Shown here: one piece after another, positions 47,622-56,895 of the stretch
Layout: every line of letters begins with the position of its first letter
Position numbering within the stretch: position 1 is the stretch's first letter
Origin: Flavobacteriaceae bacterium
Lineage (GTDB): Bacteria > Bacteroidota > Bacteroidia > Flavobacteriales > Flavobacteriaceae
Direction: 5' to 3'
DNA length: 64,000 nt
Assembly (NCBI GenBank): GCA_021648265.1
Contig: JAKITD010000006.1
Location: 1 to 64,000, forward strand
Made by a program: the position numbers and the translations under genes
The notes under the pieces: generated by a model
Told to the model about the DNA's origin: nothing
Seen by the model: the letters and a program-made list of their open reading frames with translations, nothing else
Database searches by the model: none

Positions 47622-47627
47622 AGCTTG

Positions 47628-47635
47628 CAAAGGTA
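47628..47635 (-). promoter_or_regulatory. -7 element TACCTTTG for uvrA (leaderless)
   Basis: On the minus strand TACCTTTG ends 7 nt before the uvrA ATG at 47621. Transcription would start about 3 nt before the ATG. Confidence 0.6.
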
Positions 47636-47675
47636 ATTAAATTCATCTTTAAATTATTTTTAGATTTAATTAATT

Positions 47676-47707
47676 GTCTTTACGAACGAAGTGAAGTAAT
47701 CTCATGA
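47676..47707. repeat. Decayed copy of the cys-operon repeat (left arm)
   Basis: gtctttacgaacgaagtg followed by aagtaatctcatga resembles the left arm of the elements at 62557 and 63688 (tgtctttgcgag ... caatctcatga), with several substitutions. The right arm is not visible. Confidence 0.45.
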
Positions 47708-47809
47708 TTTAATGATCATTTACTTATTTTTTTAAAAAGAAATTAACTAACATCAAAAGATAGCCACAGTACTCGTACCTCACACTTCGCTTAGATATTT
47801 TGAATGTAA

Positions 47810-48823
47810 TTATGAATTAATCTCTTTTGAAAGAAACTGATAAAAAGTGGTCGCCAAATAGAAAATAATGCTCACGATGGTAGCATAACTGATAATTAAA
47901 AGTAGAATAGGTAAATTAAATAATAAAAACGCTAGAGGAATAAGAACACCAAAAAGTACTAAGAATAAAAATATTCCGTACATATATTGTAGTAATTTTG
48001 GCATTTCTGTAGTTGCATCTTCTTGAAGTTGGTATAGTTTTGGAATAATATCATTCGACATATAATCACCAAGTTTTGAAAGAAAAACTTCATTAAATGA
48101 TGAGTCTTCAAAAACTTCTGAATCAATAGAATTTGCCAAAGCAATAATTTTTTCTTGATGTCTTTCAAAAACCGACTCTATATCTAATGTTTCTTTATAA
48201 ACCCCGAATTTATACCCAAAATAATATAATAATCCAGTACCACATTTATGTTCCAACCATTTTTCGATGATAGCTTTGTCATATATTTTTGGAAACTGCA
48301 TATTCTTAGGTAATTTGCGTTCCTTGGGTTTGGTCATTAATAATGACTTCAACTCAAGGTATAAATTTTCAGTATCTCCATAATGATGACTTTCTTGAAG
48401 AAACTCTATAGCTAACTTAGACTTTCCTTTGTAAAATTCTTTTACTTCAAAGAAATTTAAACCTTCATATTCATCATCAATATAATCTTTTAAACCAGGA
48501 AGCCACATTTTTGATTGCAATAATAAACCTACAATCTCCCTGAAATTATGTACTTTTTGAGTAATCTTACTTAAATTGTCAATTACAAGTACCCGATTAT
48601 TTTTTAATCCCAAAGCTGAAAATGCCAAATAAACCATAATTATTGCAGCTAAAAATCCGCTAATGCTAATAAATATGGTTGAAGCATTTCCAAGTACTTC
48701 TATAAAATCAGGAATTGCAAGGGTTTTTTGCCAAAGAAGAAAAATAAGTGTAATACAAATAAGACCACTAAATACAAGCGGTATCAAGGTAAATATATCC
48801 CTAAAGAATGATTTTTTCTTCAT
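47810..48823 (-). CDS. Hypothetical inner-membrane protein
   Basis: Not recognised. A 337-residue protein with two N-terminal membrane segments (about 12-32 and 46-70), a 210-residue charged soluble part and two C-terminal membrane segments (about 283-303 and 305-330). The soluble part is rich in aromatic and charged residues (YIDDEYEGLNFFEVKEFYKG; CGTGLLYYFGYKFGVY) and shows no known motif. Codon use and AT content match the neighbours. It stands alone between uvrA and ggt. The 2+2 helix layout with one cytoplasmic or periplasmic domain resembles sensor-like or phage-exclusion proteins only superficially. Confidence 0.75.
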   Translation of the reverse strand: MKKKSFFRDIFTLIPLVFSGLICITLIFLLWQKTLAIPDFIEVLGNASTIFISISGFLAAIIMVYLAFSALGLKNNRVLVIDNLSKITQKVHNFREIVGLLLQSKMWLPGLKDYIDDEYEGLNFFEVKEFYKGKSKLAIEFLQESHHYGDTENLYLELKSLLMTKPKERKLPKNMQFPKIYDKAIIEKWLEHKCGTGLLYYFGYKFGVYKETLDIESVFERHQEKIIALANSIDSEVFEDSSFNEVFLSKLGDYMSNDIIPKLYQLQEDATTEMPKLLQYMYGIFLFLVLFGVLIPLAFLLFNLPILLLIISYATIVSIIFYLATTFYQFLSKEINS

Positions 48824-48989
48824 AAGTATTACTCAAAATTAAAGTTGAGGATGTTTGTTTTTGAACTTTAATTTCTTGTTTTGAAATTTAGTTTGGGATA
48901 CCAAAAATAAGTCTTTTTCAATTATTTTGTAGTAAAAAGACTACAATTCGTTGAAACGCAAGGATATTCGATGAAGCGTTGTATGAAAA

Positions 48990-50717
48990 TTAGTAGCCAA
49001 CTGCAGTATCATCACCACGACGATCTGCTCCACCTTCCAATTTTCCGTTGGGTAAGATTCTAATTCCATCTACTTTCCCAATGATGGTAGAATTTTTTTC
49101 TTCTACATAATAGCCTTTACTAACAAGGTATTGTAGTGAGTCTTTAGGAAATGAATTTGGTTCAAAACGAATTACATCTGGCAACCATTGATGATGAAAT
49201 CTTGGTGCATCAACTGCTTGTTGCATATCCATTTCAAATTCATATACATTTAAAATGGTTTGTAAAACGGAAGTAATGATTGTAGAACCTCCCGGGGAAC
49301 CAACAGTCATCCAAAATTCACCGTCTTTTTCAATAAGAGTTGGAGTCATAGAACTTAACATTCTTTTCTGTGGTGCGATAGAATTTGCTTCGCCGCCAAC
49401 AAGCCCGTAAATATTAGGTTCACCGGGTTTTGCACTAAAATCGTCCATTTCATTATTCAAGAAAAATCCAAGTTCATTGGAATATAATTTTGAGCCATAA
49501 GCTCCGTTAAGTGTTGTTGTTACTGCTATTGCGTTTCCAAATTGATCTACAATAGAATAATGTGTGGTTTCTGAACTTTCAAAACCAGGAATACTTCCAT
49601 AGCTCAAACTATCTGATGAAGTCGCTTTGTCAAACGAAAAATCCTTCATTCGATCTTGTAAATAAGCATCACTAATTAAGGTTTCTGAAGGAATATCAAT
49701 AAAATCGGGATCGCCTAAATAATAACTTCTATCTGCATAAGCTCTTCGCTCTGCTTCTGTAATAACTTGAATGGTCTTGGTACTGTTATGACCATATTCT
49801 TTTATAGGATAGGGTTCAATAAATTTTAATATTTGCGCCAAACAGATCCCACCACTTGATGGTGGAGACATTGAAATAATTTTAAGGTTTTTATAGTTAA
49901 ATACAATTGGTTCACGCCATTCTGCTTCATAAGCATTCATATCTTCCATCGTGATTATTCCATTTTTTGATTGAATAAAATCCACTAGCATTTTAGCGGT
50001 TTTACCATTGTAAAATTCTGATCTTCCATTGTCTGAAATACGTTGTAACGTTTTTGCTAATGCTAAATTTTTAATGGTATCTCCCTCTTTGTAAGTTTCA
50101 GTATATAGAGAGTTTTCGTCATTTGTTTTTAGAAAAATAGGTTTAAAATGAGCGATTCTACTCGCTTGATATTTGGTAACGATGTATCCTTTTTCAGCAA
50201 GCTCGATTACGGGTTTTAAAATTACTTCTATAGGAAGTGAACCTAATTTTTCGTGAACGGCAAACATTCCAGCAATGGTTCCAGGAACACCAACTGCCAA
50301 GGATCCTGTCTTACTTTTTTCTGAAATAAAATCACCGTTTTCATCTAAATACATATCTCTATGAGCGGCAATGGGTGCTTTTTCTCGATAGTCCAAAGCC
50401 CCAATTTCTCCGTATTGAGTGCGATACACCATAAATCCTCCTCCAGCAAGATTGCCAGCAACTGGAAAAGAAACTGCTAAAGATAACTCTGTCGCAATCA
50501 TAGCATCAAAAGCATTTCCTCCTTTTTTAAGAATTTGAATACCAATCTTTGAAGCTTCTTCTCTTGCCGAAACCACCATAGCTTTATCAACAATAATACT
50601 TTTTTTGACTTCAACTTTTGTCTCTGTTTTTAAAGTTTCAGTGTTAAGTTCATTTTTTACTTTTTCTTTACAAGAAATGATTAAAAGCGTAATAAGTATG
50701 AAAAGTATTTTCTTCAT
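48990..50717 (-). CDS. ggt: Gamma-glutamyltransferase lipoprotein
   Basis: A 575-residue periplasmic gamma-glutamyl hydrolase/transferase acting on glutathione and related peptides. It has a lipoprotein signal ([16 protein letters not shown]). The autocleavage site and new N-terminal nucleophile are the Thr of [20 protein letters not shown] near residue 385. [28 protein letters not shown] and [16 protein letters not shown] (oxyanion and binding loops) are intact. Its first 4 bases overlap the upstream AcpH-like gene (ATGA), so the two are coupled. Confidence 0.94.
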   Translation of the reverse strand: MKKILFILITLLIISCKEKVKNELNTETLKTETKVEVKKSIIVDKAMVVSAREEASKIGIQILKKGGNAFDAMIATELSLAVSFPVAGNLAGGGFMVYRTQYGEIGALDYREKAPIAAHRDMYLDENGDFISEKSKTGSLAVGVPGTIAGMFAVHEKLGSLPIEVILKPVIELAEKGYIVTKYQASRIAHFKPIFLKTNDENSLYTETYKEGDTIKNLALAKTLQRISDNGRSEFYNGKTAKMLVDFIQSKNGIITMEDMNAYEAEWREPIVFNYKNLKIISMSPPSSGGICLAQILKFIEPYPIKEYGHNSTKTIQVITEAERRAYADRSYYLGDPDFIDIPSETLISDAYLQDRMKDFSFDKATSSDSLSYGSIPGFESSETTHYSIVDQFGNAIAVTTTLNGAYGSKLYSNELGFFLNNEMDDFSAKPGEPNIYGLVGGEANSIAPQKRMLSSMTPTLIEKDGEFWMTVGSPGGSTIITSVLQTILNVYEFEMDMQQAVDAPRFHHQWLPDVIRFEPNSFPKDSLQYLVSKGYYVEEKNSTIIGKVDGIRILPNGKLEGGADRRGDDTAVGY

Positions 50718-51298
50718 AATTCGAGGAGTTTATTTTTTGAGAAGTCTTGCAGTTCAGTAAAAAAGGAAGTGAATTCTTCTTCAAATTCAGTATAGAATTC
50801 TTCCAATTCAATAACAGCAAAATTCATTTTTGAGATGTTTTTTGTTCTGTAATTCATTTGTACTAAAATCCGACTAATTCCCGGAATGGTTGCATAGCTT
50901 AACAGCCAATTATCTGAAATCATATAAGGCATCATTCTTCTGATTCGTGAAGGCAATACTTCAAAATTTGTACGAAGTAATTTATAAAATTCTTGAATGT
51001 ATTCCTCCAAAGGTTGTTGGTGGTATTTTGACCAATTTTTCGCTAAAAAATGATCGTATAAAATATCGACAATTACGCCACTGTAATGTCCGTAATTTTC
51101 GTGCAAACGTTTGGTGCTTTTTCTAACAGTTGGGTGTTGGTCGGTAAAGCTGTCAATGCCTCTGTGTAAAAGAATTCCTTTTTGAATTTCAAGTGGATAT
51201 TTTTGATATTTCTTTCCTTTAATTCCGTCAGCAATAAAGTTACCAATTATCACGCCTTCGCTATCACCAGAAAGATAAATATGTGCTAGATAATTCAT
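50714..51298 (-). CDS. Acyl-carrier-protein phosphodiesterase-like protein (DUF479)
   Basis: A 194-residue member of the AcpH family, which in E. coli removes 4'-phosphopantetheine from ACP and belongs to the HD-like phosphohydrolases. [37 protein letters not shown] and [13 protein letters not shown] carry the conserved His/Asp residues. The family is broad in Bacteroidota and the exact substrate is uncertain. Its gene overlaps ggt by 4 bp. Confidence 0.85.
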   Translation of the reverse strand: MNYLAHIYLSGDSEGVIIGNFIADGIKGKKYQKYPLEIQKGILLHRGIDSFTDQHPTVRKSTKRLHENYGHYSGVIVDILYDHFLAKNWSKYHQQPLEEYIQEFYKLLRTNFEVLPSRIRRMMPYMISDNWLLSYATIPGISRILVQMNYRTKNISKMNFAVIELEEFYTEFEEEFTSFFTELQDFSKNKLLEL

Positions 51299-51312
51299 TT
51301 ATATATGTTCAT

Positions 51313-51358
51313 TTCGGCTCCGCTCAATGACCGATTCCGTACCCTGAGCGGAGTCGAA
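51313..51358. repeat. Inverted repeat of the CTGAGCG-AGTCGAA family
   Basis: ttcggctccgctca (51313-51326) and tgagcggagtcgaa (51345-51358) are inverted copies with one mismatch, separated by 18 bp. The right arm carries the same core as the repeats at 28929 and 30966. Confidence 0.8.
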
Positions 51359-51443
51359 GGGGACATAGTATTCATTAAATAATTATATAATATATACTCG
51401 GACAATTTACAAAAAGCTTAAGAAGTTTTTGTGATTTTAAAAG

Positions 51444-51451
51444 TATCTTTG
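51444..51451 (+). promoter_or_regulatory. -7 element TATCTTTG for the phosphohexomutase gene
   Basis: TATCTTTG fits TAnnTTTG. It gives a long leader of about 115 nt before 51569, which contains the hairpin at 51510. Confidence 0.6.
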
Positions 51452-51509
51452 CTAATGTTTATTTTTTTAGTCTTTAAAACATAGAACATAATAAATAACA
51501 CTTCGATAC

Positions 51510-51532
51510 ATTCCGATAAAAAAAATCGGAAT
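51510..51532 (+). promoter_or_regulatory. Perfect hairpin in the leader of the phosphohexomutase gene
   Basis: attccgat-aaaaaaa-atcggaat, an 8-bp perfect stem with an all-A loop, lies 36 nt before the ATG. No T run follows, so it is not an obvious terminator. It could be a dispersed repeat or an RNA regulatory or stability element. Confidence 0.45.
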
Positions 51533-51568
51533 ACTTAGTGTCCTAAATAAAAATAAATTTTAATAAAT

Positions 51569-52957
51569 ATGACATTAATAAAGTCCATTTCAGGAATTCG
51601 AGGAACCATAGGAGGCACTCAAGGCGATAATTTAACACCTATAGATGCAGTAAAATATGCAGCTGCTTATGGTGCTTGGGTAAAATTGCAACGTGAAAAA
51701 GACAACTACAAAGTGGTGGTGGGACGTGATGCAAGAATTTCGGGAAATATGATACAACAATTGGTGATGAATACTTTGGTTGGAATGGGTATTCATGTGG
51801 TAGATTTGGATTTGTCAACCACTCCAACTGTCGAAATGGCGGTTACAATGGAGCGAGCTGACGGTGGGATTATTCTAACGGCAAGTCACAACCCAAAACA
51901 ATGGAATGCCTTAAAATTATTAAATAAAGATGGCGAATTCTTAAATGCAGTTGAGGGTCAAAAAATATTAGACCTAGCTGAAAGTGGAGATATAAATTTT
52001 TCTGAAGTAGATGATTTAGGAAGAATAACTAGAAATCAAGCCTATATTGATTTGCATATTGATGAAATTTTAAATTTATCATTAGTAAATGTTGAAGCTA
52101 TAAAAGAAGCGAAATTTAAAGTAGTGGTTGATGCAGTAAATTCAACCGGAGGAATTGCTGTTCCAGAATTATTGGAACGTTTGGGTGTTCATCCAGTAAA
52201 ATTATATTGTGACCCAACTGGTGAATTTCCTCATAATCCAGAGCCTTTAAAAGAGCATTTAGGTGATTTAATGAAAATGGTAGTCGATGAACATGCCGAC
52301 TTCGGAATTGTAGTAGATCCCGATGTAGATCGATTGGCTTTTGTAGATGAAAATGGGGAGATGTTTGGCGAAGAATATACCTTAGTTGCCGTTGCAGATT
52401 ATGTGTTACAAAACACCAAAGGGAATACGGTTTCAAATATGTCGTCTTCTCGTGCATTACGTGATATCACTCAAAAACATGGAGGAACTTACACCGCAAG
52501 TGCCGTTGGTGAAGTAAATGTGGTGGTAAAAATGAAAGAAACCAATGCGGTTATTGGAGGTGAAGGAAATGGCGGAATTATTTATCCAGAATTGCACTAC
52601 GGAAGAGATAGTTTGGTGGGAATTGCTTTGTTTTTAAGTTATTTATCGGATATAAGAATGTCGGTGAGTGTACTTCGGAAAACATATACTTCCTATTTTA
52701 TGAGTAAGAAGAAAATTCAGTTAACACCACAATTGGATGTGGATGCGCTTCTGAAAGCAATGGAAGAGAAGTACGCTTCTGAACAAATTAACACCATTGA
52801 TGGAGTGAAAATTGATTTTGCTGAAAATTGGGTTCATCTTAGAAAATCCAATACAGAACCAATTATTAGAATTTACACAGAAGCTAAAACCCAAACAGAA
52901 GCAGACCAATTAGCTGATAGAATTATTGGAGAAATAAAAATCATTGCGAATATTTAA
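51569..52957 (+). CDS. glmM: Phosphoglucosamine mutase-like phosphohexomutase
   Basis: A 462-residue alpha-D-phosphohexomutase. ISGIRGTIGG begins domain 1, GGIILTASHNPKQWNALKLL holds the phosphoserine (ASHNP), VVDPDVDRLAFVDENG is the Mg-binding loop, GEGNGGIIYPELHYGRDSL the sugar-specificity loop, and RKSNTEPIIRIYTEA the phosphate-binding tail. GEGNGG rather than GEMSGH leaves the substrate open between glucosamine- and other hexose-phosphates; homologues in Flavobacteria are usually called GlmM. It is followed after 11 bp by the aminotransferase gene. Confidence 0.87.
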   Translation: MTLIKSISGIRGTIGGTQGDNLTPIDAVKYAAAYGAWVKLQREKDNYKVVVGRDARISGNMIQQLVMNTLVGMGIHVVDLDLSTTPTVEMAVTMERADGGIILTASHNPKQWNALKLLNKDGEFLNAVEGQKILDLAESGDINFSEVDDLGRITRNQAYIDLHIDEILNLSLVNVEAIKEAKFKVVVDAVNSTGGIAVPELLERLGVHPVKLYCDPTGEFPHNPEPLKEHLGDLMKMVVDEHADFGIVVDPDVDRLAFVDENGEMFGEEYTLVAVADYVLQNTKGNTVSNMSSSRALRDITQKHGGTYTASAVGEVNVVVKMKETNAVIGGEGNGGIIYPELHYGRDSLVGIALFLSYLSDIRMSVSVLRKTYTSYFMSKKKIQLTPQLDVDALLKAMEEKYASEQINTIDGVKIDFAENWVHLRKSNTEPIIRIYTEAKTQTEADQLADRIIGEIKIIANI

Positions 52958-52968
52958 ATAATAAAAGG

Positions 52969-54447
52969 ATGTCCAAGGGAGTACAGAATTCGGTTTTAGA
53001 GAACTATTTTAATCAGTTTAGAAAAAATATTGTTGGAATAGATCAAACTTTTGAATCGCCTTATGGTACTAAAAAAATTGTTTATGTAGATTGGACAGCC
53101 AGTGGAAGATTGTACGGACCAATTGAAGAAAAAATGTCTCAACAATTCGGTCCTTTTGTTGCCAATACCCACACTGAAACCACAGTAAGCGGAACGGTTA
53201 TGACCTTGGCATATCATGAAGCTAGAAAAATTATTAAGCAACACGTTAATGCAGATTTAGAAGAAGACGTTTTTTTGCCAGCAGGTACAGGAATGACGGG
53301 AGCTGTAAATAAATTTCAACGCATATTAGGTTTAAAAATTCCAGAGAATTTAAAAGAGAATATTCAGATTCCTGAAAAAGACAGACCAATTGTTTTTATT
53401 TCACATATGGAACATCATAGCAATCAAACCTCTTGGCTAGAAACCATAGCAAGAGTTGAGGTGGTGCCAAGTGATGAAAACGGACTGTTTAGCCTTGCAA
53501 ACCTAAAAGTGTTAGTTGAGAAATATAGGGACACGCCAATTAAAATTGCTTCAATAACTGCTTGTTCTAATGTAACAGGTATAACTACTCCTTATCACGA
53601 AGTTGCCAAATTAATGCATCAAAATGATGGCTTGTGTTTTGTAGATTTTGCCTGTTCTGCACCTTATGTTTCAATTGATATGCATCCTGAAGATCAAGAA
53701 GCATATTTAGATGCTATTTTCTTTTCTCCGCATAAATTTTTAGGAGGACCAGGAACCAACGGAGTTTTAATTTTTAACAAAAAAATGTACCATAATTTAG
53801 TACCTGATTGCCCAGGAGGAGGTACGGTAAGTTGGACAACCCCTTGGGGAGATCATAAATTTTTAGATAATATTGAAGACAGAGAAGACGGAGGAACACC
53901 GGGATTTTTACAAGTAATAAAAACCTCTTTAGTAGTTAAATTAAAAGAAAAAATGGGCGTTCATAAAATGATGGAACGTGAAGAAGAATTGGTTTCATAT
54001 ATATTTAGAAGGTTGAAGTTACATCCTGAAATTAAAATATTATCGGCTCATAATGAACACCGTTTGGGAGTAATTTCCATTTTAATAGGAAACCTACATC
54101 ACGAATTAGCCGTTAAAATATTAAACGATCGTTTTGGGGTTCAAACTCGTGGTGGTTGTAGTTGTGCAGGTACTTACGGTCATTATTTGTTAAAAATAGA
54201 TCATCAGAAATCGGATGCTATTATTGGAAAATTAGAAGATGGAACCTGTGAGTTTAAACCTGGATGGGTTCGGTTTTCAATTCATCCAACTACCACCAAT
54301 GATGAAATTAAATATGTGTGTGATAGTATTATTTTACTTTCAGAAAACTACGAAGCATGGGTAAAAGATTATCAAGCAAAAGAAGGGGGATATGTTCATA
54401 AAAATGAAGTAGCTACCCCTTTAAACAAATCTTGGTTTGAGTTTTAA
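52969..54447 (+). CDS. Class V aminotransferase (SufS/CsdA-like)
   Basis: A 492-residue PLP enzyme. YVDWTASGRLYGPIEEKM opens the fold, SHMEHHSNQTSW and CFVDFACSAPYVSIDMHPED bind PLP, and FSPHKFLGGPGTNGVLIF supplies the Schiff-base Lys. A Cys pair in TRGGCSCAGTYGH lies where cysteine desulfurases have their active-site loop, but the chain is longer than SufS (about 405) and belongs to a separate group. Cysteine desulfurization or another PLP reaction is possible. It ends 4 bp inside the convergent acyltransferase gene. Confidence 0.85.
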   Translation: MSKGVQNSVLENYFNQFRKNIVGIDQTFESPYGTKKIVYVDWTASGRLYGPIEEKMSQQFGPFVANTHTETTVSGTVMTLAYHEARKIIKQHVNADLEEDVFLPAGTGMTGAVNKFQRILGLKIPENLKENIQIPEKDRPIVFISHMEHHSNQTSWLETIARVEVVPSDENGLFSLANLKVLVEKYRDTPIKIASITACSNVTGITTPYHEVAKLMHQNDGLCFVDFACSAPYVSIDMHPEDQEAYLDAIFFSPHKFLGGPGTNGVLIFNKKMYHNLVPDCPGGGTVSWTTPWGDHKFLDNIEDREDGGTPGFLQVIKTSLVVKLKEKMGVHKMMEREEELVSYIFRRLKLHPEIKILSAHNEHRLGVISILIGNLHHELAVKILNDRFGVQTRGGCSCAGTYGHYLLKIDHQKSDAIIGKLEDGTCEFKPGWVRFSIHPTTTNDEIKYVCDSIILLSENYEAWVKDYQAKEGGYVHKNEVATPLNKSWFEF

Positions 54448-55343
54448 TTTACTTTAAATTTTTCAGGTACTTTATCACGATGTTTCCAACGTTTGTGTGT
54501 CCATAAATAATATTCTGGATTTTCATAGATTAGCTCTTCCAAAAATTTAATAAACATATCGGTGATTTCGTAATCTTTATATTTATTTGCATCAAGAGTA
54601 ACAGTTTTAAAGGTAGTTTCGTAATAACCACGTTTTATTTTTTTGGTTTTAAAAAACATCACAGACATATCCAATTCTTTTGCTAAAACTTCAGCACCAG
54701 TATGAACAGGAACTTTTATTTCCATAAAATCGGTCCAATGAAATGCTTTTACAGCTTTTGGAGATTGATCTGATAAGAAACCAAAAGTAGCCATTTTGCC
54801 CTTGTTTTTTAATTTTTTTAAAGTACTAACAGTCTCTTTTGTTGTGATTAGGGAGGTGTTATACTTGGCTCTAATTTTCTGTACCAATCGATCAAAATAC
54901 TTGTTATCTAATTTTTTATAAATAGCATAACCATCAAAACTTACATAGCTTTGAAGAATAAAAATCCATTCCCAACTTGCGTAATGTGCGCACATTAACA
55001 TAATACTCTTGTTGTTTTTTTCCACTTCAAGAATCTCTTCAATATTGGTAAATTTGAATCTTCGTTTTATTTCCGCTTCTGAAATGGTAAGGGTTTTGAT
55101 AGATTCAAAAATCATATCACAAAAATGTTGATAGAATTTTTTGGCAATGTTTCTAATTTCTTTATCAGATTTTTCTGGAAAACAAAGTTTAAGATTTTCT
55201 CGAACCACTTTTCTTCTGTAACCTAAAATGTAAAATACAAAAACATACAAAACAGTAGAAAATATATATAGGACTCTTGTTGGTAAAATGGAAAGCAACC
55301 AAATTATTGGGTAAATTAATATATAGGCTAATAAATGCATCAT
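54444..55343 (-). CDS. Lipid A biosynthesis acyltransferase (LpxL/HtrB type)
   Basis: A 299-residue inner-membrane acyltransferase adding a secondary acyl chain to lipid A. It has an N-terminal hydrophobic segment (LLAYILIYPIIWLLSILPT) and the catalytic motif HYASWEW in LMCAHYASWEWIFILQ (HX4E). Homologues show HX4D/E. The C-terminal YLWTHKRWKHRDKVPEKF is a typical family ending. It is convergent with the aminotransferase (4-bp overlap) and divergent from the rhomboid gene. Confidence 0.9.
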   Translation of the reverse strand: MMHLLAYILIYPIIWLLSILPTRVLYIFSTVLYVFVFYILGYRRKVVRENLKLCFPEKSDKEIRNIAKKFYQHFCDMIFESIKTLTISEAEIKRRFKFTNIEEILEVEKNNKSIMLMCAHYASWEWIFILQSYVSFDGYAIYKKLDNKYFDRLVQKIRAKYNTSLITTKETVSTLKKLKNKGKMATFGFLSDQSPKAVKAFHWTDFMEIKVPVHTGAEVLAKELDMSVMFFKTKKIKRGYYETTFKTVTLDANKYKDYEITDMFIKFLEELIYENPEYYLWTHKRWKHRDKVPEKFKVN

Positions 55344-55417
55344 ATAGAAAAAGGAATAAACTTTTTTTGTTAGCGCAAAACTAACTAATTTTACTTCATA
55401 AATAAAGAAGATGTTTT

Positions 55418-56068
55418 ATGAATAATATGCCACATTTTGCTGCCTTAGGAATTATCATTGCCAATGTGTTGTTTTCAATGAAAGGATTTGATGATTTTTC
55501 GTTTTTTGAAAAATATAAATTCAATATTGGAGGCATAAAAAAAGGAGAGCAAATACGAATGATAAGTTCAGGTTTTCTACATGCGGATATGTCGCATTTA
55601 ATTTTTAATATGTTGACGCTTTACTTTTTTGCAGATATTGTAATTATTACTGTGGGCTTTGTAAGTTTTTTAATTATCTATTTTACAAGTTTGATAGTAG
55701 GAAATTTACTTTCGTTTTATTTTCATAAAGATGAATATCATTACAGTGCCATTGGTGCGAGTGGAGCGGTTATGGGGATTTTATATGCTGCGATTTTGTT
55801 TTATCCAGATATGAATTTGTATTTATTCTTTGCATTACCGATTAAAGCTTGGTTGTTTGGGATTTTATATTTGTTTTATTCTATCTACGGAATGAAAAAA
55901 CAATTAGGAAACATTGGTCACGATGCTCATTTTGGAGGAGCAATTGCAGGATATGTACTAGCAATTTTATTTGCTCCATCAATTCTTCAAACACAATTAT
56001 GGATTGTTGGTGTTTTGGCAATACCTATTATTGTATTGTTTATTTTAATGAAACTTAAAAAAATTTAA
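55418..56068 (+). CDS. Rhomboid family intramembrane serine protease
   Basis: A 216-residue protein with about six membrane segments. The catalytic Ser is in IGASGAVMGILYAAI (GxSG), the catalytic His in DAHFGGAIAGYVLAI, and HADMSHLIFNMLTLYFF carries the conserved loop-1/helix-2 HxxxN motif. The core is compact, with no extra domain. The substrate is unknown. The SIMPL gene follows after 11 bp on the same strand. Confidence 0.92.
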   Translation: MNNMPHFAALGIIIANVLFSMKGFDDFSFFEKYKFNIGGIKKGEQIRMISSGFLHADMSHLIFNMLTLYFFADIVIITVGFVSFLIIYFTSLIVGNLLSFYFHKDEYHYSAIGASGAVMGILYAAILFYPDMNLYLFFALPIKAWLFGILYLFYSIYGMKKQLGNIGHDAHFGGAIAGYVLAILFAPSILQTQLWIVGVLAIPIIVLFILMKLKKI

Positions 56069-56079
56069 AATTTATTATT

Positions 56080-56769
56080 ATGAAAAATTTCACAACAATT
56101 ATCCTATGTTTATTTATTAACACAATTTTGTTTTCACAAAGCACTATTCAACCTACAGTATCAGTTATGGGAGAAGGTATTGTTAGTGTTGTTCCAGATG
56201 AAGTAGTTATAAATGTTCAGATTGAAAACAAAGGAGACCAGCCTAAAGAATTAAAAACAAGAAACAATCGTATTGTTAACGAGGTTTTACAAAGTATTAA
56301 AAAATTAGGTATAGAAGATAAAAATGTAAAAACTCAGTATGTTCGACTTCAAAAAAATTACGATTATCAAACAAAGGCATATAGTTATTATGCCAGTCAA
56401 TCTATCTCGATAAAACTAACAGACTTGTCTAAATATGAATTATTAATGAGTACAATATTAGATAAGGGAATTAATAGAATTGATGGCATATTGTTTTCTT
56501 CATCAAATGAAAAAGACTTGCAATCGGAAGTAAGAAAAAAAGCAATAGAAAACGCCAAATTAAAAGCAGAGGAATATGCAAGTGTTCTAAATCAGGAGGT
56601 TGGAAAAGCAATAACTATTAGTGAGTTTTCAATAAACCCAAATCCTACACCACTATATGAAACAGCTTCGAGGGTTGCATCAGATGGAGTAAATATTTCT
56701 CAACAAACACTTTCTGTGGGTGTTATTGAGATACGTTCTTCAATTAATGTAACTTTTCTATTAAATTAA
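56080..56769 (+). CDS. SIMPL domain periplasmic protein
   Basis: A 229-residue exported protein (signal MKNFTTIILCLFINTILFSQ) with the SIMPL (DUF541) domain: VSVMGEGIVSVVPDEVVINV, VKTQYVRLQKNYDYQTKAYS and ENAKLKAEEYASVL. The family includes outer-membrane-linked oligomers (BP26) and the oxidative-stress protein YggE of E. coli. The role here is unknown. A terminator follows at 56842. Confidence 0.9.
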   Translation: MKNFTTIILCLFINTILFSQSTIQPTVSVMGEGIVSVVPDEVVINVQIENKGDQPKELKTRNNRIVNEVLQSIKKLGIEDKNVKTQYVRLQKNYDYQTKAYSYYASQSISIKLTDLSKYELLMSTILDKGINRIDGILFSSSNEKDLQSEVRKKAIENAKLKAEEYASVLNQEVGKAITISEFSINPNPTPLYETASRVASDGVNISQQTLSVGVIEIRSSINVTFLLN

Positions 56770-56841
56770 TTGAGGATAAATTTATACTTTTTACTTTGTA
56801 AATAAAAAACAATTCCTTTTCCAGTAAGTTCTAATATATTT

Positions 56842-56875
56842 AAAGCCCGACATAATGAAATGACGGGCTTTTTTG
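56842..56875 (+). terminator. Terminator after the SIMPL gene
   Basis: aaagcccg and cgggcttt pair around a 14-nt loop and are followed by T6, about 70 bp after the SIMPL stop codon. It also separates the gene from the convergent T9SS gene. Confidence 0.85.
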
Positions 56876-56895
56876 TATAAATAAAAGAGGATTAA

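Noticed and set aside
47810-48823. Phage-exclusion or defence role for the unknown membrane protein
   Set aside because: Only the helix layout suggests it. There are no neighbouring defence genes or transfer signs.
52969-54447. SufS of an Fe-S cluster (suf) operon
   Set aside because: No sufBCD genes are adjacent and the chain is about 90 residues longer than SufS, so only the broader class V assignment is kept.
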